Shown here in pieces: positions 1 through 8,820 of a stretch of 64,000 nucleotides of DNA. Origin of the DNA: CAIKNB01 sp964415965 (GTDB lineage Bacteria; Patescibacteriota; Patescibacteriia; 2-12-FULL-60-25). Numbering within the stretch: position 1 is the first letter of the stretch; each line of letters opens with the position of its first letter. The stretch covers positions 1-64,000 of the forward strand of contig CAYQCK010000001.1 in the NCBI GenBank assembly GCA_964415965.1, in the 5' to 3' direction. Position numbers and translations under genes: made by a program. The notes under the pieces were generated by a model. The model saw only the letters and a list, made by a program, of their open reading frames with translations, ran no database searches and was not told where the DNA came from.

Positions 1-2
1 GC

Positions 3-3000
3 ATCAAGGTGAACGGCGTGGATGTCTGCCTGGATGACGGGACGAATTGCCCGACGTATTCTTCACCAGACATGATTTGGACTGATTCGACCTCAAGCAA
101 TACGGTGTATTTGACCACCTCGACTCGTGACCTGCTGCTCGGCGGAAACTCTTCTGCTACTGCCGGGTTAATATATGATTACGGTACAAATGGCGTGTCA
201 TCGGTCTTCCTGGGTTACGCGACAAGCGTAAATCTATATGTAGGTACTACTACCTATAGCGGTGGACTAAAATCCGGTTTTGCGATGGATGGAAATGATG
301 TAATCGTCCAAGGTTACTTGGGTTCTATCGGTGGACTATATTCGGCCAGCGCGGTCAGAGTCGGCACGAATTCAACCGAATATGGCGATGGTTATATCCA
401 GCGGGAATCAGGCGATTTCCTGGTCCATACCACGAGCGGCAATCTGACCCTGCAGACTTCGGTTACGGGTAGCATAGTATTGGGGCCATCGACTAATTGG
501 ATTTTGCCAACGGCGGATAACATGGTGACTTTAGGTATCCAATCTTTAAGGTTCAAAGGCGATTTTTCGACCGTTACCTCGACTGACCTCTTTACTACGA
601 GTATTTCCGGACAGACTGCGTCATTTACAGATTTATCTGTGCAAACGGCGACGTTTACTCAAATTGTGGTTAACGGTGCTCAGCCGAATGGCTTTTCTAA
701 TCTTATCTGGACCAACGCCACCGGCACCAACACCACCTCGACCAACCTGTATGCCCAGAGCCTCACCTTCACGGGCGCCACCGGCACCTGGCTCTCCTCA
801 GGGACCGTCACTTCCTCGAACGTCTTCGCCTCGAGCATCAAGGTGAACGGCGTGAACGTCTGTTTGGATGACGGGACCAACTGCCCGACCGGCACCATGG
901 TTGACCTTCAGGCAGTCACGAATTTCGGAAATACGACGACCCGCGATATCGCATTCAATGGCGGCACTTCGACGTCCTCTTTCACGATTCAGGGTAGCCT
1001 CACCGTCACAGGCACGGCCGCTCTGCAAGGGTTGACCTTCGCAAATGCCACGGGGCATTACATCGATGTTGCCACCTCGACCGGCAATCCAGCGTACCTC
1101 GAAGGCAGGTTCTTTTACGACAGCGTCGATAAGGCTTTGGCCTATTACAATGATCATGACGGCATCACTGTGAACATCGGCCAGGAGACCATGACCCGGG
1201 TCTTCAACCAGACCGGTTCGCCGATTTCCAACGGCCAGGTGGTGTATGTCACTGGAGAAGACGGCGATGGCCACCCGACCGTCGCCTTGTCCAGGGCCGA
1301 CAGCGAAGCCACCGCTAAGGTTCTTGGGATGGCGACGGAAAACATCCCGAGCGGGTCGCACGGTTACATTACCCGGTATGGCCTGGTGCATGATTTGAAT
1401 ACCTCGAGTTTTGCGGCGGGAGCACAGTTGTACCTGTCTGCAGTCACCTATGGTGCAGTGACCTCGGTCAGGCCGATTGCCCCGAACATCACCGTCCTCG
1501 TCGGCAATGTAGTCAAGGTGAATGCGACGACCGGAATAATCCTGTCTAATCCTTCATCCGCGAAAGACGGCAGAATCGAGAACGGCGGCGTGGCCTTCGG
1601 TTCGAATACGTTCATGACTGATGATTCCGCCAACTTCTACTGGGATGACTCGAATAACCGCCTGGGCATCGGCACTGATGCTCCGTCATCGACCCTGCAT
1701 GTGGTTGGCATGTCGCAGTTCCAGGACATCAGCTTCACTAACGCCACCGGGAACCTGCTGGCTGCAACCCAGCTTTCGGTAACTGGGACGGCTGCTGTCT
1801 CGACTTTGCTCTGGACCAATGCTTCCGGCACCAATACGACCGGGACCAACCTGTATGTCACCGCGGCGGCTCGCCTGCCGTCAGACACCCTCGTGAACGG
1901 CGTGGCCGTCTGTCTCCTGGATGGCACCAACTGCCCGAGCAGTGCCTCGCCCAACCTGCAGACGGTCACGAATTCCGGTAACACCACGACCAAGGACATT
2001 GCCTTCGGTGGCGGCACCTCGACCAAAGCCTTCACGGTCCAGTCGGACCTCACCGTCACCGGCACGGCCGCGCTGCAAGGCCTGACCTTCATCTTCGCCA
2101 CCGGCGCGACGGTCACCACGAATAACCTGTTCGCTTCGTTGGTCCAGCTGGGCATCGCCACGACTACTGATTTAGCCGTACTGAACGCAGTCAATTCGAA
2201 TTTGAATCCATCAGTCGATTTGGCCTTCACCTTAGGAAACTCCGGCCTGCGTTGGAACGCTTGGTTTGGCAGCGTGACATCCACGAATGTCACTTCGACC
2301 AACGCCTACTTCACCAATCTGGCCTGGGCCAACGCTTCCGGCACCAACACTACCTCGACCAACCTGTTCGCGGTCAACGGTTCCATGACCAACGGGACAG
2401 TGACGAACCTGACTTTTGTGAACGGCACCTCGACTTCGTGGTTCGGCTTCAACGTGGCCTCGGGTACGCAGATTAACGCCCTCCAGATGAACGCTGCTAC
2501 GCTGACCTGGACCAACGCCTCCGGTAGCAACCTGATGGCCGGTAACGTCACCGCAACCAATTTGGTCGTCACCGGCAACATCTCGGTGCCGAGCGGCAGC
2601 TTCCAGGTCGAGACCGAGGTCAAGATGACTTCTGCTGCCGCTGTCACCACGACTTACTGGACTTTCGGCAACAACCCGAACCTGTCGTATGAATCGGTCC
2701 GGTCCCTGCAGGTCTTCAACGGCCATCTATATTCCGGCATGGGCGATGGCGTGGGCGATGGCGATGTCTATGTTTGCGATCCGGAAAACGGTGGAAATAC
2801 CCAGATTTGCGACAATGTCGCCGATTGGGCGACTTCAACCAACAGCGCGACCGCCTCGCGGGTCACGGCTATGACGGTTTTCAATAACAGGCTGTATATC
2901 GGCGAAGGCCAGGGCGCAGGCTTGGGTTATGTTAGGATGTGCGATCCGGCGCTGACCGGCGATTCCATGAAATGCGATAGCGGGGATTGGACCACGGCCT

Positions 3001-5258
3001 TCGGAGGGACTTATCAGGTAATCCGCCAGCTGGTCGTCTATGGCGGCACCCTATATGCCTCGGCCGATAACCAAGCCGTCAACGGGCAGAATGCTGTCTA
3101 TTATTGCAATCCCGCAACCGCCGGTAGCGCGAACGACTGCGATAATACCCTTGATTGGGCCGCCGTCACTCTCGGTGCCTACAGCCAAATTCCGACTCTG
3201 GCGGTCTATCTGAACCGTTTGTATGCCTTCATGGGCGCGAACTCGTCCGGCGACAATGATGTCTATATTTGCGATCCGACGCTGGCCGGGGATGCCGAAC
3301 GTTGCGATAACCTGACCGATTGGGGTGCAGCGGTCAATCGAGCAGGTTACGAATCTAACGAGGCTGCCGCCGTGTACAATAACCGATTGTTCGTGGGCCA
3401 AGGTACCGGAGCCGGTGACGCCGACCTCTATGCCTGCAACCCGGGCGTTGCCGGCAACGGCTTGTTGTGCGATGGAGCCACTGATTATTCGCAGGTGTTG
3501 AATAAGGCTGGTACCTGGACAAAACTTGGTGCTGTTGCGAGTTTGGACGGTGTCCTTATGCTGGGTTACGAAGGTACGGCCGCCGGCGACGGTGATATCG
3601 CCGAATTCCGCGCGTCATACGCGACGACCACGGAAAGCGGCGGCACCTTCGAAGGTACCTTCGCTTTCGCCTCCCTCAATAACATCGTCTATGCCGGACG
3701 CGGCAATACGGCCAACGAAGGCCAGGTCTGGTACTACCGCAAGTCGCGTATTGTCTCGAACCAATTCACTTTCGAAGCCGGTTCCTCGACCGGCAACATG
3801 TGGTTCGCCCAGGAGGCCTACAACTGGACCGGTGAAGGCGCGGTGGAGAACATTAACAGCGGCGTCTTCAAGCTGTCGCACGGCCTCATCACCGAAGCCG
3901 GCGCCTACGATCTGGCTGAAATGTATCCGGCGGCCGAGCCTGACCTGGTGTCGGGCGATCTGGTTTCGCTGGATATCGTCAACGGCGCCGTCAAACGTTC
4001 GACTGAGCCCTATGACAGCCGGGCAGTCGGCGTCATCTCGACCAAGCCGGGCTTCTTGCTCTCGGCCAAGGAAATCGAGGGCATGGTTCCGGTCGCTTTG
4101 GCCGGTCGCGTGCCGGTCAAGTTCTCGAGCGAGAATGGTCTGGTCAAGCCCGGCGATCCGCTGACCTCCGCCTCGACCACCGGCTATGCCATGAAAGCCA
4201 CCCGGGCCGGCTTCATAATTGGTCGCGCCGCCGAAGCGTTTGCTTTGCCGGAGGGTGCTTCGACCTCGTCGGTCGTCACTGGTACGGTCGTTACATTGGT
4301 CCAACCTGGTTATTACTTCGGTTCAGGAGCGGCCGACTCAGCCGGCCAGCTTGACGGATTCCTGGGCGACACGACCAGCACCCAAATCATCGAACAAGCC
4401 GCTTCCGGCGACATCGGGGCGTTGCTGGAAGTCGCGGGCGGCACGGTCAATCCGCAGGTCGCCGAGGGTTTGCAGACGTTGTCGGATGTCCGCCTGGCCC
4501 AAATCGACGTCCTGGTCGTCCGCACGGCGGCGGTCATCGCCGGCGATCTGACGGTCGGCGGCACGGTCCGCCTGGCCGGCCATGTGGTCTTGGCCGAAGA
4601 TTCGGCCGGCGTCATCGACATCCCGGTCGGCGAGTCTTACGTCGAGGTCAAGTTCAAGAAGCCTTACCAGACGGTCCCGGTCGTGGTCGTCACGCCGGAA
4701 TCGGACGTCCAGGAATTCTTCGCCCCGTGGCACGGCCATTTCCACATCTCCAAGAAAACGGTCAATGGATTCAGGATAGATGTCGACGAAGGCGCTTGCC
4801 TCGATCCGTCGGTCTGCGGCCGCACCCTGCGCTTCAACTGGATCGCGGTCGGGACCTTGGGCAGCGCGACCAGCACGGCCGACGGCACTGCCGCGGCGTC
4901 GACCTCGACCCCGCCGACCGTGGATGAGGTCTCGACCACGACCGAAGCCGTCGCGGGCGCGACCGACCAGTCGTCCGAACCCGCGGATCCGCCGGCCGCT
5001 CAGACCGAAACCCAGCAACCGGCTCCGACCGACGAGACCCCGACACCGACGGCAGAGGCGGTGGCCCCGACAGACCCCGTCGCGCCGACCGAAACTCCCA
5101 GTGTCCAGGAAATCGTCCCTCCTCCGGAAACCGCGCCTCCGGTAAGCGAGACTGCTCTGGCTGAAACGCCGCCGCCCGCCGAACCGGTCGCGCCGGCTGA
5201 ACCGCCGCCCGCTCCGGAAACCGCGACCCCGACCGAAACCGCGACCCCGACGCCCTGA
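3..5258 (+). CDS. Giant repetitive surface/fibre protein (5' end outside window)
   Basis: The frame is open at the left edge, so the N-terminus is missing; an internal GTG at 9 is probably not the start because the upstream codons continue a motif repeated later. The N-terminal half holds Thr/Ser/Asn-rich repeats, including VNGVxVCLxDGTNCP about three times (near residues 1, 281 and 628) and copies of LTVTGTAALQGLTF, as in tail-fibre or stalk proteins. Residues about 880-1250 form five repeats of a propeller-like type, each with a Cys pair. Near 1310-1350 lies a block of the AVGVISTKPGFLL type, then a beta-rich region near 1530-1615, and a Pro/Thr/Glu tail. It is probably exported and cell-surface attached. 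Its function, perhaps host-cell adhesion, is inferred. Confidence 0.8.
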   Translation: MKVNGVDVCLDDGTNCPTYSSPDMIWTDSTSSNTVYLTTSTRDLLLGGNSSATAGLIYDYGTNGVSSVFLGYATSVNLYVGTTTYSGGLKSGFAMDGNDVIVQGYLGSIGGLYSASAVRVGTNSTEYGDGYIQRESGDFLVHTTSGNLTLQTSVTGSIVLGPSTNWILPTADNMVTLGIQSLRFKGDFSTVTSTDLFTTSISGQTASFTDLSVQTATFTQIVVNGAQPNGFSNLIWTNATGTNTTSTNLYAQSLTFTGATGTWLSSGTVTSSNVFASSIKVNGVNVCLDDGTNCPTGTMVDLQAVTNFGNTTTRDIAFNGGTSTSSFTIQGSLTVTGTAALQGLTFANATGHYIDVATSTGNPAYLEGRFFYDSVDKALAYYNDHDGITVNIGQETMTRVFNQTGSPISNGQVVYVTGEDGDGHPTVALSRADSEATAKVLGMATENIPSGSHGYITRYGLVHDLNTSSFAAGAQLYLSAVTYGAVTSVRPIAPNITVLVGNVVKVNATTGIILSNPSSAKDGRIENGGVAFGSNTFMTDDSANFYWDDSNNRLGIGTDAPSSTLHVVGMSQFQDISFTNATGNLLAATQLSVTGTAAVSTLLWTNASGTNTTGTNLYVTAAARLPSDTLVNGVAVCLLDGTNCPSSASPNLQTVTNSGNTTTKDIAFGGGTSTKAFTVQSDLTVTGTAALQGLTFIFATGATVTTNNLFASLVQLGIATTTDLAVLNAVNSNLNPSVDLAFTLGNSGLRWNAWFGSVTSTNVTSTNAYFTNLAWANASGTNTTSTNLFAVNGSMTNGTVTNLTFVNGTSTSWFGFNVASGTQINALQMNAATLTWTNASGSNLMAGNVTATNLVVTGNISVPSGSFQVETEVKMTSAAAVTTTYWTFGNNPNLSYESVRSLQVFNGHLYSGMGDGVGDGDVYVCDPENGGNTQICDNVADWATSTNSATASRVTAMTVFNNRLYIGEGQGAGLGYVRMCDPALTGDSMKCDSGDWTTAFGGTYQVIRQLVVYGGTLYASADNQAVNGQNAVYYCNPATAGSANDCDNTLDWAAVTLGAYSQIPTLAVYLNRLYAFMGANSSGDNDVYICDPTLAGDAERCDNLTDWGAAVNRAGYESNEAAAVYNNRLFVGQGTGAGDADLYACNPGVAGNGLLCDGATDYSQVLNKAGTWTKLGAVASLDGVLMLGYEGTAAGDGDIAEFRASYATTTESGGTFEGTFAFASLNNIVYAGRGNTANEGQVWYYRKSRIVSNQFTFEAGSSTGNMWFAQEAYNWTGEGAVENINSGVFKLSHGLITEAGAYDLAEMYPAAEPDLVSGDLVSLDIVNGAVKRSTEPYDSRAVGVISTKPGFLLSAKEIEGMVPVALAGRVPVKFSSENGLVKPGDPLTSASTTGYAMKATRAGFIIGRAAEAFALPEGASTSSVVTGTVVTLVQPGYYFGSGAADSAGQLDGFLGDTTSTQIIEQAASGDIGALLEVAGGTVNPQVAEGLQTLSDVRLAQIDVLVVRTAAVIAGDLTVGGTVRLAGHVVLAEDSAGVIDIPVGESYVEVKFKKPYQTVPVVVVTPESDVQEFFAPWHGHFHISKKTVNGFRIDVDEGACLDPSVCGRTLRFNWIAVGTLGSATSTADGTAAASTSTPPTVDEVSTTTEAVAGATDQSSEPADPPAAQTETQQPAPTDETPTPTAEAVAPTDPVAPTETPSVQEIVPPPETAPPVSETALAETPPPAEPVAPAEPPPAPETATPTETATPTP

Positions 5259-5271
5259 GCGTCGGGGTTTT
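5245..5271 (+). terminator. Rho-independent terminator overlapping the stop codon
   Basis: CCCCGACGC (5245-5253) pairs with GCGTCGGGG (5259-5267) around a 5-nt loop that contains the TGA stop; TTTT follows. The last Pro/Thr codons of the surface protein form the left arm. Confidence 0.85.
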
Positions 5272-5327
5272 GGGAATTTCCAGATGGCGTGGAATATTGT
5301 ATACTCACACCAACGATAATTTTTTTT

Positions 5328-6134
5328 ATGCGCCGAACTTCCATCCAAAAACAACCGATCGTCGAAGACGTCGTCACCCCGCCTAAGCAAGCTGTCGGTG
5401 CGGTCCGGATACCGCCCTTCGGCCTCGTCTTGGCCGCCATCATCCTGCTCACCGCCGCCGTCCTTGGCGTCAAACAGGTTTGGTTCAAATCGCCGCCGAA
5501 GCCCGTGCAGACGTCTGTTTCCGCGGATGCCGGACAAGCCGGGACGCCCGAAAGCATCCGGGGACTCATCGACAAGGTCTCGAAGCACATCGTCCTGAAA
5601 GCCGGCGAGGATCCGACCGTGGCCACCATCCAGGACGTCGAGATCCTGAAGCGCCAAAATCCGGTTTTCTATAAGGATGCCCAAAACGGCGACCGGCTGC
5701 TTATCTGGTCCGACAAAGCCATCCTGTATTCCCAGGATAGGGATATCATCCTGGCGGTCTTGCCCATCAGCCTGCCGCCGACGGCCCTCGGAGAGAAGCC
5801 CGCCGATGCCGCCGCTTCAAGCACCCAAACCGCCGTCCAGGCAAAGGAAGAGGCGACGGTCGAGGTCAGGAACGGCACCGGCACGCCGGGCATGGCCAAA
5901 GCCTTGTCGGACAAGCTGGCGAAGCTCGGATTTGATGCCTTGAAGCCGACGGATGCCGAGAAGAAGGATTACGCGCAGACCATCGTGGTCAAGATGACGG
6001 ACAAGGAATTGCCCCTGAGCCTCCAAACCATCAACTCCGTCGCCGGTACTTCCCAGCTCGGGCAATTGCCGGCCGATGAGAGCCCGAGCAAGGCCGATTT
6101 CCTCGTCATCGTCGGCGCGGACTTCAAGAAATGA
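5328..6134 (+). CDS. Single-pass membrane protein with LytR_C domain
   Basis: 268 residues starting at ATG 5328; an in-frame GTG further upstream is less likely. Residues about 30-50 are a hydrophobic membrane segment after a short cytoplasmic tail. The C-terminal part (VEVRNGTGTPGMAKALSDKL near residue 180, then alternating strands ending FLVIVGADF) matches the LytR cell-envelope C-terminal domain (LytR_C). No LCP catalytic domain is present, so this is a stand-alone LytR_C protein facing the outside. It lies 9 nt upstream of another single-pass membrane protein and is probably co-transcribed with it. The exact role in envelope biology is unknown. Confidence 0.8.
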   Translation: MRRTSIQKQPIVEDVVTPPKQAVGAVRIPPFGLVLAAIILLTAAVLGVKQVWFKSPPKPVQTSVSADAGQAGTPESIRGLIDKVSKHIVLKAGEDPTVATIQDVEILKRQNPVFYKDAQNGDRLLIWSDKAILYSQDRDIILAVLPISLPPTALGEKPADAAASSTQTAVQAKEEATVEVRNGTGTPGMAKALSDKLAKLGFDALKPTDAEKKDYAQTIVVKMTDKELPLSLQTINSVAGTSQLGQLPADESPSKADFLVIVGADFKK

Positions 6135-6143
6135 TTCCCCGAT

Positions 6144-6539
6144 ATGCCGAAACTGGATTCCATCAAAAAACCTCTCGCGTTGGGCCTCGGACTGTTCGTC
6201 GTCCTGGTCGCGGCGTCGCTCGCGGCTGATGCGCTCTGGCGGCTGGCCTCGATCCCTTCGCGCAGCGGTTATTACGGCATCTTCCTGTCGAACGGCCAGG
6301 CGTATTTCGGCAATATCTCCAAGGAAGACGATCGGCGGTTGGTCCTGAAGAACATCTTCTACATCCAGAAGAACGCCGATTCCGGCCAGACGGGCGGCGA
6401 CGTCACCCTGCTCAAACTCGGCAACGAACTCCACGGCCCGGAAGACATGATGGAGATAAACAAAACGCAGATCATGTTCATCGAGCAGCTCAAACCTGAC
6501 GGGAAAGTCGCCAAAGCCATCCAGGACTACAAGAAATGA
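6144..6539 (+). CDS. Small single-pass membrane protein of unknown function
   Basis: 131 residues. Residues about 10-32 form one membrane segment (LGLFVVLVAASLAADALW). The outer part has a short beta-rich motif, GYYGIFLSNGQAYFGNI, followed by YIQKNADSGQ and a Leu-rich segment. Proteins with a membrane anchor and the pattern 'YxAVxLxNGxxYFGxI' recur in Patescibacteria, but no function is known to me. The gene follows the LytR_C gene by 9 nt and ends before a strong hairpin, so the two form a small envelope operon. Confidence 0.7.
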   Translation: MPKLDSIKKPLALGLGLFVVLVAASLAADALWRLASIPSRSGYYGIFLSNGQAYFGNISKEDDRRLVLKNIFYIQKNADSGQTGGDVTLLKLGNELHGPEDMMEINKTQIMFIEQLKPDGKVAKAIQDYKK

Positions 6540-6552
6540 CGGAATATAGACG

Positions 6553-6575
6553 CCCCGGGCCAAGACCCGGGGTTT
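6553..6575 (+). terminator. Rho-independent terminator
   Basis: CCCCGGG (6553-6559) pairs with CCCGGGG (6566-6572), followed by a short TTT. It closes the LytR_C operon. Confidence 0.65.
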
Positions 6576-6619
6576 GCGTATCCCGCCAGCTCGACGTTTC
6601 CCCGGCCAAGCCTTAAGCT

Positions 6620-7873
6620 ATGGGCGTTATGCGCCTCATCACCGACCTCCACATCCATTCGCGTTGGTCGCGCGGCTGCTCCAAGGAGCTGACCCTGCCG
6701 AACATCGCCGCGGCCTGCGTCCGCAAGGGCATCGCTTTGGTCGGCACCGGCGACTGCCTGCACCCGGCCTGGCGCGCCTCCATCGGCCAGGAGCTGACGG
6801 AGACCGGATCAGGCGTATTTTCCTTGGCCGGCAGCTCCTCCCCGACGCGTTTCCTGCTGACGACCGAGATTTCCTGCATCTATTCCCGCGCCGGCAAGGT
6901 CCGCCGCCAGCACCACGTGCTCCTGTTCCCGTCGCTTTCCGCGCTCGACCGTTTCACCGCTTCGCTGCTCGGCCGCGGCTGCAACCTCAAAAGCGACGGT
7001 CGGCCCATCGTCGGCCTCGATTCGGAGGAGTTGTTGAAGATATTGTCGGATGCGGATCCGGAATGCCTGCTCATCCCGGCCCACGCCTGGACGCCATGGT
7101 TCTCGATCTTCGGTTCCAAATCCGGCTTCGACTCCATCGAAGAATGTTTCGGGGAAATGGCGCCGCATATCCACGCCATCGAGACGGGCCTGTCGTCCGA
7201 CCCGCCGATGAATTGGCGGCTCTCGATGTTGGACAAGGTCCTGCTCGTCTCGAACTCGGATGCCCACTCGCTCGACAACCTCGGCCGCGAAGCCAACGTG
7301 TTCGAGATGCCAGAGGCGTCATATCCCGAACTCCGCCGCATCCTCGTCGAGCGCGATACGGGAAAATTCGTCGAGACCATCGAGTTCTTCCCCGAAGAAG
7401 GCAAGTACCATGTCGATGGCCATCGCGATTGCGGATTCTGGTGCGAACCGGAGCAGACGAAACGCCTCAAGGGCGCATGTCCTAAGTGCGGCAAGCCGCT
7501 GACGGTCGGCGTCCTGAGCCGGGTCGAGGAATTGGCTGACCGCCCGGCCCGCCCGCCACGTCCGGCCGGCGCGGTCCCGTTCCGCTACTCCGTCCCGCTG
7601 GCCGAGCTCATCGCCGATGTTTATGGGGTAGGGAAGGCCTCAAAACGCGTAAAAACCGCTTTAGACGGGCTTTTGGCCTCGGGATACGGGGAATTCCCGA
7701 TTCTGCTCGATTTACCGGCTCAGGAGCTGGTTGGATTGGCCGGCGCAGAGCTGGCTTCGGCCATCCTGAACATGCGCGCCGGCCAGGTCGAGATCCGGCC
7801 GGGGTATGACGGCGAATTCGGCGTGGTCAAGGCGAAAGGCGTCGCGGAAAAGCGTCAGGAAAAATTGCTGTAA
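6620..7873 (+). CDS. Endonuclease Q-like PHP-domain protein
   Basis: 417 residues. It begins with a PHP metal-binding motif, DLHIHSRWSRGCS (residues 9-21), then TTEISC, HHVLLFP, IPAHAWTPWF and SNSDAHSL, supplying the His, Glu and Asp ligands of a PHP phosphoesterase. A four-Cys zinc site follows (GFWCEP...CPKCGKPLT, about 273-295), and the C-terminus resembles a helix-hairpin-helix tail. This order fits endonuclease Q, which cuts DNA 5' of deaminated bases or abasic sites in archaea and some bacteria; such proteins are often misnamed UvrD-like. An alternative ATG lies at 6629. The gene appears monocistronic. Confidence 0.8.
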   Translation: MGVMRLITDLHIHSRWSRGCSKELTLPNIAAACVRKGIALVGTGDCLHPAWRASIGQELTETGSGVFSLAGSSSPTRFLLTTEISCIYSRAGKVRRQHHVLLFPSLSALDRFTASLLGRGCNLKSDGRPIVGLDSEELLKILSDADPECLLIPAHAWTPWFSIFGSKSGFDSIEECFGEMAPHIHAIETGLSSDPPMNWRLSMLDKVLLVSNSDAHSLDNLGREANVFEMPEASYPELRRILVERDTGKFVETIEFFPEEGKYHVDGHRDCGFWCEPEQTKRLKGACPKCGKPLTVGVLSRVEELADRPARPPRPAGAVPFRYSVPLAELIADVYGVGKASKRVKTALDGLLASGYGEFPILLDLPAQELVGLAGAELASAILNMRAGQVEIRPGYDGEFGVVKAKGVAEKRQEKLL

Positions 7874-7890
7874 AAAAATCGCCCGGAACG

Positions 7891-7922
7891 AAAACACCCC
7901 GACGATCGTCGCAGGGTGTTTC
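7891..7922. terminator. Bidirectional terminator between convergent genes
   Basis: AACACCC (7893-7899) pairs with GGGTGTT (7914-7920), with inner pairing of GACGATCGTC. A-tracts on the left and T-tracts on the right let it serve both the endonuclease gene and the lysine-rich gene. Confidence 0.75.
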
Positions 7923-7941
7923 CTCCTAGGCAGGAGAAGGA

Positions 7942-8016
7942 CTATTTCTTCTTCTTGGTCGCCTTCTTCTTGGTGGTCTTCTTGACCGCCTTCTTGGCCT
8001 TCTTCTTGGTTGCCAT
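7942..8016 (-). CDS. 24-residue lysine-rich histone H1-tail-like protein
   Basis: ATG at 8016 on the minus strand gives a 24-residue product made almost entirely of Lys, Ala and Thr (MATKKKAKKAVKKTTKKK and so on), ending at TAG 7942. A strong ribosome-binding site (AAAGGAGG) lies 8 nt upstream, a promoter at 8112-8137, and a hairpin terminator follows, so all signals of a real gene are present. The composition is that of histone H1 or HU tails, so it probably binds DNA, RNA or acidic polymers by charge. No fold is expected. Confidence 0.7.
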   Translation of the reverse strand: MATKKKAKKAVKKTTKKKATKKKK

Positions 8017-8111
8017 AATGTACGCCTCCTTTCTTTTTGGGTTCGTCCCGATTTTTTTCGGGTTCGATGTCGCTCTTTGCGCTACGACACGCAATAGACG
8101 AACATGACACC

Positions 8112-8137
8112 AGTATACCATACTTTTTTGCTGTCAA
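8112..8137 (-). promoter_or_regulatory. Promoter of the lysine-rich gene
   Basis: On the minus strand, TTGACA (8132-8137) and TATACT (8112-8117), the latter preceded by TGG, an extended -10. Spacing is only 14 nt, so the extended -10 may carry recognition. A leader of about 85 nt with a small CCCGAT/ATCGGG hairpin precedes the gene. Confidence 0.6.
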
Positions 8138-8510
8138 GCATTTTCGTAGACCGCATCAAGCTTCGCTGCCGAAAATGTCCAGCGCCGATTGCGGCACGGA
8201 ATCGCGTAACCGGTTGCGGAATATTTTGCGTCAATGAAAATGAAAATCGCCATCCGTTTCCGGGCTGACGGATCCGTCGGCATCAAGGAAGCGCCATGTC
8301 CGCAGATTCCCGGGTGGCTATCGCGCAACATAGGTCGATGATTTATCCACACTCTATCAGGGTATTTACGTCTGTCCCGAGCTGCTTTATGTGTGGTTAT
8401 GGATACGGGCGGAAGACCGAGGACGGAATCGTCCTTGCCCCGGCGGGTCATCCTAGGTCGAGGATGGGTCATGCGCCAACGTATGGAATCATTCTTAATC
8501 TTCATGAGAT
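8138..8510 (+). other. Gene-poor stretch upstream of the RRM gene
   Basis: No convincing gene. A 35-codon frame starts at ATG 8236 but lacks supporting signals. A perfect DnaA-box consensus, TTATCCACA, is at 8343-8351. The stretch should contain the promoter and leader of the RRM gene, but I see no clear -35/-10 pair. Confidence 0.4.
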
Positions 8511-8768
8511 ATGCCGAATAAATTGTTCGTCGGCGGAATCCCGTTCCGCATGGGCGAGTCAGAGTTGCGCGACATGTTTTCGCAGGCCGGTGAGGTCTTG
8601 TCGGTCTTCATCCCCAAGGACAAGGAGACCAAGCGTCCGCGCGGTTTCGCGTTCGTCGAGATGGCGGACGAGAAGCGCGGACAGAAAGCCATCCAGATGT
8701 TCGACAACAAGGACGTCGAAGGCCGCCTGGTCAAAGTCGATTTCGCCCGTCCCGCGGTGAGCGTCTGA
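8511..8768 (+). CDS. RRM-type RNA-binding protein
   Basis: 85 residues forming a single RNA recognition motif. RNP2 is KLFVGGIPF (residues 4-12) and RNP1 is RGFAFVEM, with the usual beta-alpha-beta-beta-alpha-beta layout. Bacterial single-RRM proteins of this size bind single-stranded RNA and are often cold-regulated (Rbp family in cyanobacteria). There is no Shine-Dalgarno sequence before ATG 8511. The gene stands alone, with a gene-poor 370-nt region upstream and a strong terminator downstream. Confidence 0.9.
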   Translation: MPNKLFVGGIPFRMGESELRDMFSQAGEVLSVFIPKDKETKRPRGFAFVEMADEKRGQKAIQMFDNKDVEGRLVKVDFARPAVSV

Positions 8769-8778
8769 GACTGGAAAT

Positions 8779-8808
8779 AAAACTCCCCGCCGCCAGGCGG
8801 GGAGTTTT
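8779..8808. terminator. Bidirectional terminator
   Basis: CTCCCCGCC (8783-8791) pairs with GGCGGGGAG (8796-8804) around a 4-nt loop, flanked by AAAA and TTTT. It lies between the convergent RRM gene and the coiled-coil gene. Confidence 0.9.
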
Positions 8809-8820
8809 CGGTTATTTCCG

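Noticed and set aside
4338..5684. 448-codon minus-strand frame over the surface protein tail
   Set aside because: Arg/Gly/Asp-rich shadow of the repetitive Pro/Thr coding region.
8343..8351. DnaA-box match as a chromosomal origin
   Set aside because: One box only, no dnaA/dnaN neighbours and no AT-rich unwinding region.
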